Below are positions 1 through 6,525 of a stretch of DNA of 9,113 nucleotides, piece after piece. How positions within the stretch are numbered: position 1 is the first letter of the stretch; each line of letters starts with the position of its first letter. Both the position numbers and the translations under genes were made by a program. Source of the stretch: Marivivens sp. (GTDB lineage: Bacteria; Pseudomonadota; Alphaproteobacteria; Rhodobacterales; Rhodobacteraceae); the NCBI GenBank assembly GCA_024642185.1, contig JAHEBR010000074.1, positions 1 through 9,113 on the forward strand, read 5' to 3'. The notes under the pieces are model-generated. The model was given only the letters and a program-made list of their open reading frames with translations. It had not been told where the DNA came from and did not search any database.

Positions 1-388
1 AGAGCACCACCACCGTCAGCGCCCGCAGGTTGCCGCCTGCGCCCAGAACGGTGAGGCGGGCCACGCAACCACGGGCAAGCACCATGCCGGCTCCGAAGAG
101 AACTCCGCCCAGAAGGATCGCGGCAATCGGCAGGGTGCCGGTCATCAGGCGGTGATCGTCAAACGCCACCCAGCCCCGTGCCATGGCGATCTGGGTGCCA
201 AGGGTCGCCACCGCCAGCGCCGCAAGCCAGACGGCCAGCGCCCCGCGACGATCCGCGCCGACAAGCCCGCGACGAAGGCAGAAGGCCGTCACCTGTGCCA
301 AAGCGCCGAAAGCAAGCCCGAGGGCCAGGCCGAACCAGACAGCGGCCTGAGGGGCGGTGAGAGCCTCGAACCCGAGATCGGCAAACAT
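1..388 (-). CDS. YeeE/YedE-family membrane protein, probable sulfur-compound transporter (partial, C-terminus off the window)
   Basis: The minus strand is open from an ATG at 388 to the window edge, giving 129 residues without a stop. The protein is very hydrophobic, with Gly/Ala-rich membrane segments at about residues 15-36, 50-68, 86-104 and 112 onward. Two family hallmarks are visible: a Cys in an F-C-L-R-R-G context (C37) and the G-M-V-L-A-R-G-C motif (C108) followed by a Gly-rich stretch and L-R-A-L. In YeeE/YedE (TsuA-type) proteins such conserved Cys residues line the path for thiosulfate or another sulfur species across the inner membrane. The start is supported by AGGA six bases upstream (395-398). 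It follows the terminator of the ABC operon, so it is probably transcribed separately. The gene is truncated by the window, not shown to be broken. Family call is firm; substrate is inferred. Confidence 0.87.
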   Translation of the reverse strand, partial: MFADLGFEALTAPQAAVWFGLALGLAFGALAQVTAFCLRRGLVGADRRGALAVWLAALAVATLGTQIAMARGWVAFDDHRLMTGTLPIAAILLGGVLFGAGMVLARGCVARLTVLGAGGNLRALTVVVL

Positions 389-429
389 GGACAATCCTTT
401 CCGCAAGACGGTTTGATCCCCTGCTAGAG

Positions 430-445
430 CGGAACGGGCGTTCCG
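430..445. promoter_or_regulatory. Perfect 7-bp palindrome upstream of the YeeE-like gene (candidate operator)
   Basis: CGGAACG (430-436) and CGTTCCG (439-445) form an exact inverted repeat around a 2-bp spacer, centred about 49 bp upstream of the ATG at 388. On the minus strand it fills the 17-bp spacer between a TTGCCG (449-444) and a poor -10-like TAGCAG (426-421). An operator for a dimeric repressor is plausible. The promoter boxes are weak, and a chance palindrome in GC-rich DNA cannot be excluded. Confidence 0.35.
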
Positions 446-515
446 GCAAACCGGCGCAGAGGGCCGTTTTCAGTGGGATTTCCTAAGGCAGGGGAGAAAA
501 TTCTCAGCCACCCCG

Positions 516-554
516 AAAAGCAAAACGCCGTTCCATGTTTCCACGGAACGGCGC
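516..554 (-). terminator. Intrinsic terminator of the ABC-transporter operon
   Basis: On the minus strand CGCCGTTCC (553-545) pairs exactly with GGAACGGCG (534-526). The interior GTG/CAT extends the stem (one G-T wobble) and leaves a GAAA tetraloop (541-538). The hairpin is followed by TTTTGCTTTT (525-516), a typical U-rich tail. It starts about 24 nt after the stop of the last permease gene, where the operon should end. There is no T-run on the plus-strand side, so it acts in one direction. Confidence 0.88.
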
Positions 555-577
555 AAATCTTGCCCTATTTCGCAGGA

Positions 578-1522
578 TCAGAGGCCGCGGATGCGCGGGT
601 CGAGCGCATCGCGCAGGCCATCGCCGATATAGTTGACGCTCAGCACGGTGAGTGAGATGCACAGGCCCGGCCAGATCACCCGCTCGGGGAAAGACGCCAT
701 ACGGTCGACGCTGTCGAACAGGATCTTGCCCCATGTCGGGAAATCCGAGGGGAAGCCAAGGCCGAGGAACGACAAGGCGCTCTCGGTAATGATCGCGCTG
801 GCAAGGCCCAAGGTGGCCGAAACCATGATCGGCGACATCACGTTGGGCAGCAGGTGACGGGTGATCATCCGCCGCGGCGGGGTGCCGATCGAGCGGGCGG
901 CGAGGACGAACTCGCGCTCTTTGATCGCGAGGATATCGCCGCGCACGATGCGGGCGGTGTGCATCCACGAGGTGATGCCGATGCCCGAGACGATCAGGAT
1001 GAAGATGCCGGTCTCCGGCCCGAAGGCTGCGCGTAGCGGGTCGCGGAACAGAAGCATCATCACCAGAAGGATCGGCAGGAGCGGCAGCGACAGCACCAGA
1101 TCGGTGAAGCGCATGAGGATGCCATCAAGCCGTTTGAAGAAGCCCGCAAGAACGCCGATCAACGTGCCGAGGAACAGCGACAGGATCATCGCGGTCCAGC
1201 CCACGGCCATGGAAATCTGGCCGCCCTGAATGAGGTTGGCCATGATGTCACGGCCGAGGTGATCGGTGCCCAAGGGCCGCGACCAGCTCCACTTCACGTC
1301 CGAGATGAGGCCTACATAAAAGGGCCGCATATCCTTGTTGCGGATATCGAGCTTTTGCGCGTCGACCTGCCAGAGATAGGGGCCAAGCAGCACGAAAAGC
1401 GTGATGAAGATCAGGAACGCCCCGCCGATCACCGCGCCGCGGTGGGTCTTGAACTGGTCCCACACGTCCCACCACTGGTTGCGGACGGGGATGGCTTCCT
1501 GGGTTTGGGTCGTCTCAGTCAT
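578..1522 (-). CDS. ABC transporter permease, DppC/OppC type
   Basis: A 314-residue inner-membrane permease, the second half of the transport channel of a peptide/opine/nickel-family importer. After a short cytoplasmic N-terminus comes a first membrane segment (about 29-51), then a periplasmic loop ending in the OppC hallmark P-L-G-T-D-H-L-G-R-D (83-92). The BPD_transp_1 core follows, with segments near 102-128, 139-159, 172-190, 231-255 and 283-302. The EAA coupling loop that docks on the ATPases is at about 204-230 (E-F-V-L-A-A-R-S-I-G, with conserved G213, then L-P-N). The protein ends in the usual D-P-R-I-R. The start ATG overlaps the end of the upstream permease gene by 8 nt (ATGACTGA), so translation is probably coupled. 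It is the last gene of the operon, followed by a terminator. Length and motifs are normal for the family. Confidence 0.94.
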   Translation of the reverse strand: MTETTQTQEAIPVRNQWWDVWDQFKTHRGAVIGGAFLIFITLFVLLGPYLWQVDAQKLDIRNKDMRPFYVGLISDVKWSWSRPLGTDHLGRDIMANLIQGGQISMAVGWTAMILSLFLGTLIGVLAGFFKRLDGILMRFTDLVLSLPLLPILLVMMLLFRDPLRAAFGPETGIFILIVSGIGITSWMHTARIVRGDILAIKEREFVLAARSIGTPPRRMITRHLLPNVMSPIMVSATLGLASAIITESALSFLGLGFPSDFPTWGKILFDSVDRMASFPERVIWPGLCISLTVLSVNYIGDGLRDALDPRIRGL

Positions 1523-2522
1523 AACGGATCCGCGGGTCGAGGACGCCGTAGAGTATATCGGCGATCAGGTTGAAGACGACGATCAGCACGGCGAAGATGA
1601 AGGTAAGCGTCATCACCATCGGCACGTCGTTGCCGTGAATGGCGATAATGAGAAGCTGGCCGAGCCCGTTCACCTTGAACACCTGCTCGGTGATGATCGC
1701 CCCGCCAAAGACCTGCGGCACGCCGAGGGCGATCACGGTCACGACCGGAATGAGCGAGTTGCGCAGGACGTGCTTGAGGACCACGACCTTCTCGGTCATG
1801 CCCTTGGCGCGGGCGGTGCGGACATAGTCCTGCCCGAGGTTGTCAAGCATCGAGGCGCGCATGAAGCGGCTGATCTGGGCGGCGTTATAGAGCGCCAGAA
1901 CGAAGACCGGCATCGCCATCTGCTTGAGCTGTTTGACGAAGCTCGGCCAATCCTCGACCTTGAGCGTCGTGTCATAGATCGAGGGGAACCAGCCGAGGTT
2001 GACCGAGAAGATCACGATCAGAAGAACGCCGGTAAAGAAGGTGGGCACCGAAAAGCCCACCATCGAGATGAAGGTGCCGAAGTTGTCGAACCAGCTATAC
2101 TGGCGCACCGCCGAGATGATGCCGATGGGCAGGGCGATGATGACACCCACCACATAGGACATACCGACAACCCAGAGGGTCTGCGGGATGCGTTCGGCGA
2201 TGGTGTTGAACACCGGGCTGCGCGACTGGAACGAGATGATCCGCTGCGCGCCATCGGCAAAGTTGGTGCCGAAAAGGCCGTCGATCCAATACTGCGGCTC
2301 GACCACGAAAAACTGATAGAGCCAGAGGTAGAAGCGGATATACCACGGCTGCCCAAGGCCCAGCGCCTCGCGCATCTTTTCCTTCACCTCGGGCGGGATC
2401 GTCAGCGGCATCTCGGCCATCGGGTCGCCGGGGGCGAGCTCCAACAGCAGAAAGATCACCAGAGCGATGAACAGAAGCGTCGGCACAGCAAGGATAAGCC
2501 GGCGGATCGTATAGGTAAGCAT
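1515..2522 (-). CDS. ABC transporter permease, DppB/OppB type
   Basis: A 335-residue permease that pairs with the OppC-type protein encoded just downstream. The N-terminus (M-L-T-Y-T-I-R-R-L) leads straight into the first membrane segment (about 9-29), followed by the OppB-typical A-P-G-D-P (30-34) and a long periplasmic section. The core segments lie near 113-138, 148-173, 203-220, 256-278 and 302-325. The EAA loop is at about 232-260 (D-Y-V-R-T-A-R-A-K-G, conserved G241, then L-R-N-S-L-I-P). The sequence closes with L-D-P-R-I-R-Y-D. A GAGG sits close before the ATG (2527-2530). It is separated from the binding-protein gene by 72 bp that contain a strong hairpin, so its expression may be set below that of the binding protein. 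The 3' end overlaps the next gene by 8 nt. Confidence 0.94.
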   Translation of the reverse strand: MLTYTIRRLILAVPTLLFIALVIFLLLELAPGDPMAEMPLTIPPEVKEKMREALGLGQPWYIRFYLWLYQFFVVEPQYWIDGLFGTNFADGAQRIISFQSRSPVFNTIAERIPQTLWVVGMSYVVGVIIALPIGIISAVRQYSWFDNFGTFISMVGFSVPTFFTGVLLIVIFSVNLGWFPSIYDTTLKVEDWPSFVKQLKQMAMPVFVLALYNAAQISRFMRASMLDNLGQDYVRTARAKGMTEKVVVLKHVLRNSLIPVVTVIALGVPQVFGGAIITEQVFKVNGLGQLLIIAIHGNDVPMVMTLTFIFAVLIVVFNLIADILYGVLDPRIRYD

Positions 2523-2555
2523 GGCGCCTCGGTTCAGGTCTCTGGGGTAGGGGGT

Positions 2556-2579
2556 GCCGCAGCCCCGAAGGGCTGCGGC
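2556..2579 (-). promoter_or_regulatory. Intra-operon UUCG-tetraloop hairpin (probable mRNA stability/processing element)
   Basis: On the minus-strand transcript GCCGCAGCCC (2579-2570) pairs perfectly with GGGCTGCGGC (2565-2556) around a TTCG loop, giving the extra-stable C(UUCG)G cap. It begins 15 nt after the binding-protein stop codon and lies about 33 nt before the permease start. The sequence after it is C-rich (ACCCCCTACCCC) with no T-run, so it is not a standard terminator. Hairpins at this place in ABC operons commonly block 3' exonucleases and raise the amount of binding protein relative to permeases; that role is inferred here. Confidence 0.78.
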
Positions 2580-2594
2580 GGTATGATCGTCAGA

Positions 2595-4298
2595 TCACTT
2601 GATGCGGTACCAATCGGCAACGTTCCACAGTTCGCTGTCCCAGGTATTGAGGACAGTGCCGCCAAGCGAGTTGGCGTGCGCCGACACGCGGCCACGATCA
2701 ACCAGCGGAATGATGACGTTGCTGTCTTTGGTCATCATGTCGTTCATCATGCGGCCCAGACGGCCACGCTCTTCGAGATCGCCGGTCTGAGCCAGCTGGT
2801 CGATAAGCGCGTCGTAGTTCGGATCGCAGAAGCGGTTGATGTTCTCACCCTGCCACTGGCTCGAAGGCTTGGGCTCGGTGCCGCAACGATAGGCGCCGAG
2901 ATAGGCCTGCGGGTCAGTGCCGTCGAAGTTGTTGGCATACATTTCGACGTCGGCATAGAACTTCTGGTAGGTATCGGGCGAACCCGGATCACCGCCGAAG
3001 TAGACCGAAGCATCGAGGTTGCGCAGCTCGGTGGCAACACCGATCTCCTGCCACCATTCCTTGATCAGCGCCTGGAAGTCCTGACGGACAGCGTTGGTCG
3101 AGGTCTGATAGAGGATGCGCAGTTCAACGCCATCCTTCTCGCGGACGCCATCACCGTTGCTGTCAACATAGCCCTCGGCCTCGAGAAGCGCCTTGGCGCC
3201 TTCGATGTCCTGGGTCAGACATTCGGTGTTGTCGGATGCATAAAGCTGCGGAGCGGGCACGAGGTTACAGGTCGGGCGGCCGGCACGGCCATAGCCAACC
3301 TCGACCAGCAGGTTACGGTCGATGGCGATCGACAGGGCCTTGCGCACATTGGCGTTCGACAGGAACGGGTGCGGATGGGCCACGGTCGAACGCTCGCCTT
3401 CCGGCAGGCTCGACGAAGGATCGGTCAGGTTGACCTCGATACGCTCGACGAGCGAACCGAAGGCGCTGATCGGGGTGCCGACACCGGCTTCGGCCATCTT
3501 CGAGATGACATCGGGTGCCAGCTGGAGGTTCCAGGCGTAGTCGAACTCGCCGGTTTCCAGAACGGCGCGGCCCGCAGCGGTCGCGTCGCCGCCACCTTTG
3601 AAGGTCACGGTCGCAAAGGCCGGCTTCGCCGGATCGCGGTAGTTCGGGTTGGCTTCCATCTGGATCACGTCGTTCGTGCGGAACTCGGTGACGCGGAAGG
3701 GGCCGGTGCCGATCGGGCCAAAGTTGGCGTCGGTGCACTCAGGCGCCTTGGCGCCCATGCAGTTCTCGAACTGGGCCTTCTGGATGATCGGCGACTGGCC
3801 GCCCATGAAGGGACCATAGGGGTTCGGCATGGCTTGCGAGAAGTGAACCGTCACGGTCAGATCGTCGACGACATCGACCGAGGTCACCTTGTCGAACTTG
3901 GCCGCCTGAGCACAGCCGCCCGCGGGGTCCATACAATATTGGGCGGTGAACTGAACGTCGGCCGAGGTCACTGGCGAGCCATCCGACCACAGCAGGCCAG
4001 ACTTAAGTTTCCAGGTGATCGAGGTCAGATCAGCCGAGACGCCGCCGTTGGCGACGGTGGGAATATCATCGGCCAGATAGGCGACCATGTTGCCGTTCTG
4101 GTCATAGCGGCCGAGGGGCTCGATGATCATCGAAGACGATTCGATGTCCTTGGTGCCGCCCGACAGATAGGGGTTGAGGATCGACGGGGCCTGCCAATAG
4201 ATGATCGACAGGTGGCCATCGCTCCCACGCTCGGCAAAAGCTGCCGGCGCAAAGGCCAGTGCAGCTACTGCGCCCGTGAGGGCTGTTTTGATTTTCAT
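2595..4298 (-). CDS. Periplasmic substrate-binding protein, SBP_bac_5 (peptide/opine/nickel) family
   Basis: A 567-residue binding protein that would capture the substrate in the periplasm and deliver it to the permeases. A Sec signal peptide is clear: M-K-I-K-T followed by an Ala-rich core, with probable cleavage after A-F-A (about residue 22). There is no lipobox Cys, so it is soluble. Family motifs include the W-S-D-G-S-P-V segment (104-110), G-P-I-G-T-G-P-F-R-V (194-203), N-V-R-K-A-L-S-I-A-I-D-R (317-328) and an acidic D-S-N-G-D-G loop (379-384). Eight Cys form four close pairs (122/129, 180/188, 344/360, 472/491), suggesting disulfides. I chose the start at 4298 because it has GGAG six bases upstream and begins the signal peptide; an in-frame ATG at 4310 would add M-E-S-K but has no good ribosome site. 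One base separates it from the OppF-type stop codon. Ligand cannot be deduced. Confidence 0.93.
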   Translation of the reverse strand: MKIKTALTGAVAALAFAPAAFAERGSDGHLSIIYWQAPSILNPYLSGGTKDIESSSMIIEPLGRYDQNGNMVAYLADDIPTVANGGVSADLTSITWKLKSGLLWSDGSPVTSADVQFTAQYCMDPAGGCAQAAKFDKVTSVDVVDDLTVTVHFSQAMPNPYGPFMGGQSPIIQKAQFENCMGAKAPECTDANFGPIGTGPFRVTEFRTNDVIQMEANPNYRDPAKPAFATVTFKGGGDATAAGRAVLETGEFDYAWNLQLAPDVISKMAEAGVGTPISAFGSLVERIEVNLTDPSSSLPEGERSTVAHPHPFLSNANVRKALSIAIDRNLLVEVGYGRAGRPTCNLVPAPQLYASDNTECLTQDIEGAKALLEAEGYVDSNGDGVREKDGVELRILYQTSTNAVRQDFQALIKEWWQEIGVATELRNLDASVYFGGDPGSPDTYQKFYADVEMYANNFDGTDPQAYLGAYRCGTEPKPSSQWQGENINRFCDPNYDALIDQLAQTGDLEERGRLGRMMNDMMTKDSNVIIPLVDRGRVSAHANSLGGTVLNTWDSELWNVADWYRIK

Positions 4299-4299
4299 T

Positions 4300-5355
4300 T
4301 TACTCTCCATGTTGGCGCTCGTTCGCCTCTTGTGCCGCGGTTTTGCCCGCGGGCTGGCTTGTTATCTCGTGCAGGTGGCAGGCGGCGAAATGGCCGGGGC
4401 GCACCTCGCGGGTCTGAGGCTCGACCTCGCGGCAAATTGGCATGACCTTGGGGCAGCGCGTGCAGAAATTGCAGCCCTTGGGCGGATTGGCGGGTGAGGG
4501 CACATCGCCCTGAAGGATGATGCGCTCGACCTTGGCCTCGAGGCTCGGATCGGGCTCGGGCACGGCGGAAAGGAGCGCCTCGGTATAGGGATGCAGCGGG
4601 CTTGCATAAAGCGCCTCGCGCGGGGCCAGTTCGACGATCTTGCCCAGATACATCACCGCCACCCGCGTCGCGATATGGCGCACCATCGACAGATCGTGGC
4701 TGATGAACAGATAGGTCAGGCCGAACTGTTCCTGCAGGTCTTCCAAGAGGTTCACCACCTGCGCCTGGATCGACACATCGAGCGCGGCAATCGGCTCGTC
4801 GCAGACGATGAACTTGGGATTGAGCGCAAGCGCACGGGCGATGCCGATGCGCTGGCGCTGGCCACCCGAGAAGGCGTGCGGATAGCGGCCCGCGAAGCGG
4901 CGGTTGAGGCCCACGGCATCCATCAGCTCGTAGACCTTCTGCTGCTTTTCCTTGGTGGACAGCGTGGTGTGCTCGTCGAGCGGCTCCTGAATGATCGCCT
5001 GAACGGTCATCCGCGGATTGAGGCTCGCCTGCGGATCCTGAAACACCATCTGCATGGTGGGGCGTTTCTCGCGCAAATCGCTATTGGACAGCGTGGCAAT
5101 ATCAACGCCATCAATCGTGATGGACCCGTCTGTCACCTCGTAGAGCCGCAACAGGGCGCGCCCGCAGGTCGATTTTCCGCAGCCGGATTCGCCGACAAGG
5201 CCCAGCGTCTCGCCCTCGTACACGTCAAACGAAACGCCATCGACCGCCTTCACCTCGCCCACGCGGCGGCGCAGGAGGCCCGCATAGATCGGGAAGTGCA
5301 TCTTGAGATTGCGAACCTCGACGAGGGGTTTTTTCGAAGGGGCGGCGTCAAGCAT
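4300..5355 (-). CDS. ABC transporter ATP-binding protein, DppF/OppF type
   Basis: A 351-residue cytoplasmic ATPase that, with the OppD-type partner, powers the importer. Motifs in order: Walker A G-E-S-G-C-G-K-S-T (55-63), Q-loop Q106 in V-F-Q-D-P-Q-A-S-L-N-P, signature S-G-G-Q-R-Q (163-168), Walker B F-I-V-C-D-E-P (182-188; D186, catalytic E187), H-loop H220. The oligopeptide-type C-terminal extension carries C295, C301, C308 and C326, plus an extra C298, in a possible iron-sulfur site. The tail after about 330 is polar and unconserved in appearance. The open frame extends upstream to 5499, but the true start is the ATG at 5355: it has AAGGAGG six bases upstream and begins just before the family N-terminus. 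The added residues upstream are Arg/Pro/Ala-rich shadow of the neighbouring gene. It overlaps the OppD-type gene by 8 nt (ATGCTTGA). Confidence 0.94.
   Translation of the reverse strand: MLDAAPSKKPLVEVRNLKMHFPIYAGLLRRRVGEVKAVDGVSFDVYEGETLGLVGESGCGKSTCGRALLRLYEVTDGSITIDGVDIATLSNSDLREKRPTMQMVFQDPQASLNPRMTVQAIIQEPLDEHTTLSTKEKQQKVYELMDAVGLNRRFAGRYPHAFSGGQRQRIGIARALALNPKFIVCDEPIAALDVSIQAQVVNLLEDLQEQFGLTYLFISHDLSMVRHIATRVAVMYLGKIVELAPREALYASPLHPYTEALLSAVPEPDPSLEAKVERIILQGDVPSPANPPKGCNFCTRCPKVMPICREVEPQTREVRPGHFAACHLHEITSQPAGKTAAQEANERQHGE
4305..4308 (-). promoter_or_regulatory. Ribosome binding site that fixes the binding-protein start at 4298
   Basis: GGAG lies six bases before the ATG at 4298, inside the end of the OppF-type gene. 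The alternative ATG at 4310 would place this site inside the coding region and is itself preceded only by GAGCGCCAAC. The stop codon and the chosen start read TAA-A-ATG, so the two genes are effectively touching. Confidence 0.7.
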
Positions 5356-6349
5356 GGGCGGCCTCCTTCTGCTCGACGAGAACGCAGGCCACGTCATGGC
5401 CCTTGCCGATGGCGGTGCGCGACGGGTTGCGGCGGGCGCATTCCTCGACCGCCGAGGCGCAGCGGTCGCGGAACGGGCAGGAGGAGGGCGGCGCGCCAAG
5501 GATCGGCGGCTGCCCTTCGATGATCGTCAGGCGGCGCACGCGTTCACCGCGCACGCTCGGCACGGTTTTCAAAAGCGCCTTGGTATAGGGATGCTGCGGA
5601 TTGCCGAAAAGCTCGCGCACCGGCGCGTGTTCGACAACCTGCCCGCCATACATGACCATCACCCGGTCGGCGATGCCGGCAATGACGCCCAGATCATGGG
5701 TGATCCAGATCACCGCCATGCCGAGCTTTTGCCGCAGCTCTTTCATCAGTTCGATGATCTGCGCCTGAATGGTCACATCAAGCGCCGTGGTCGGCTCGTC
5801 GGCGATCAGAACCTTCGGGTCGCACGAGAGCGCAATCGCGATCATCACCCGCTGCCGCATCCCGCCGGAAAACTGGTGCGGATAGTCCGACAGCCGCTGC
5901 TCCGCACTGGGGATGCCCACAAGCTCCAGAAGCTCGACCGCCCGCGCCTTGGCGGCCTTCTTGTCCATCCCCATGTGCTTCCGCAGGGGCTCCATGATCT
6001 GATAGCCCACGGTGAACACCGGATTGAGCGAGGTCATCGGGTCCTGGAAGATAAAGCCGACCTTGCCGCCGCGAACATCGCGCAGCGTGTCTTCGTCGGC
6101 TTTCAGAAGGTCTTGGCCGTCGAGCAAAACCTTGCCGTCGCGCACCTCGGCAGGCGGCGAGGGCAGAAGCCCCAAGAGCGACATCATGGTCACGGACTTG
6201 CCCGAGCCGCTTTCGCCGACAACACCCAAAAGCTCGCCGGGCTTGAGATCGAAGCTGACATTGTTGACGGCGTGGATTTCGCCACCGCGCACGCGGAATA
6301 CAGTCTTCAGGCCCTGGACCTCCAGGACGGGCCGACCCCCATCGTGCAT
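5348..6349 (-). CDS. ABC transporter ATP-binding protein, DppD/OppD type
   Basis: A 333-residue cytoplasmic ATPase and the first gene of the transporter operon. Motifs in order: Walker A G-E-S-G-S-G-K-S (45-52), Q-loop Q102 in F-I-F-Q-D-P-M-T-S-L-N-P, signature S-G-G-M-R-Q-R (161-167; M in this place is typical of OppD rather than OppF), Walker B V-L-I-A-D-E-P (180-186; D184, catalytic E185), H-loop H218. The C-terminal oligopeptide-transporter extension holds C291, C297, C304 and C322, with exactly the same spacing as in the OppF-type partner. All residues needed for ATP hydrolysis are present. GGGAG six bases before the ATG supports the start. It is transcribed from the 176-bp region shared with the divergent deacylase gene, which suggests joint control. 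Confidence 0.95.
   Translation of the reverse strand: MHDGGRPVLEVQGLKTVFRVRGGEIHAVNNVSFDLKPGELLGVVGESGSGKSVTMMSLLGLLPSPPAEVRDGKVLLDGQDLLKADEDTLRDVRGGKVGFIFQDPMTSLNPVFTVGYQIMEPLRKHMGMDKKAAKARAVELLELVGIPSAEQRLSDYPHQFSGGMRQRVMIAIALSCDPKVLIADEPTTALDVTIQAQIIELMKELRQKLGMAVIWITHDLGVIAGIADRVMVMYGGQVVEHAPVRELFGNPQHPYTKALLKTVPSVRGERVRRLTIIEGQPPILGAPPSSCPFRDRCASAVEECARRNPSRTAIGKGHDVACVLVEQKEAAHA
5362..5368 (-). promoter_or_regulatory. Strong Shine-Dalgarno site deciding the OppF-type start
   Basis: AAGGAGG on the minus strand lies exactly six bases before the ATG at 5355. It is within the last codons of the OppD-type gene and is the best ribosome site in the operon. It rules out the 48-residue longer version of the OppF-type protein. 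Confidence 0.85.
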
Positions 6350-6525
6350 CAGATTCTCCCAGTCGTCGTCTTGTTTTATTGGTCGCCCAAGCTATTGCCG
6401 GACCTATTTTGACCAAACGGTAGCACGGAATAATCCTGTCGCAAGATCAATTCTCGGCCAAGGGATTGCGGAGGTGGGAACTGCCCGCCTAGACTGCGCC
6501 GAAACGCAATGAATGAGCGACCAAA
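6350..6525. promoter_or_regulatory. Divergent intergenic region with promoters for the ABC operon and the deacylase-oxidase operon
   Basis: These 176 bp lie between two divergent genes, are visibly more AT-rich than the coding DNA, and must hold at least one promoter in each direction. On the plus strand TTGACC (6409-6414) is a good -35 match, but the -10 at the right distance is poor; the better AATAAT (6429-6434) is only 14 bp away. On the minus strand TTGGTC (6416-6411) followed 16 bp later by TAGCTT is a weak candidate. GACCAA occurs three times: 6411-6416, 6519-6524 and, inverted, 6379-6384. TTGG-N4-CCAA is at 6379-6390. These may be regulator half-sites, but no regulator gene is in the window. 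Confidence 0.6.

Noticed and set aside
159..449. A 96-codon minus-strand frame at the left end
   Set aside because: It is an Arg/Gly-rich out-of-frame reading of the YeeE-like gene, whose true frame runs from 388 to the window edge and has membrane segments and conserved Cys.
494..505. GAGAA-AA-TTCTC inverted repeat between the terminator and the YeeE-like gene
   Set aside because: Arms of only five bases with no link to a promoter; likely chance.
2556..2579. The UUCG hairpin as a transcription terminator
   Set aside because: The transcript after it is C-rich with no U-run, and the operon clearly continues into the permease genes it needs.
1401..4445. A 1014-codon open frame on the plus strand, antisense to the OppB-type and binding-protein genes
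   Set aside because: Its codons are exactly aligned with the sense codons of both genes, so it stays open because the sense genes avoid TTA, CTA and TCA. It runs across an intergenic hairpin and has a low-complexity Arg/His/Asp-rich translation with no domain.
5356..5499. A 48-residue N-terminal extension of the OppF-type protein
   Set aside because: It lies in the shadow of the OppD-type gene, is Arg/Pro/Ala-rich, and a perfect ribosome site directs initiation at 5355.
5303..6412. A 369-codon plus-strand frame antisense to the OppD-type gene
   Set aside because: It is a codon-aligned shadow of a clear ATPase gene, His/Arg-rich, with no motif.
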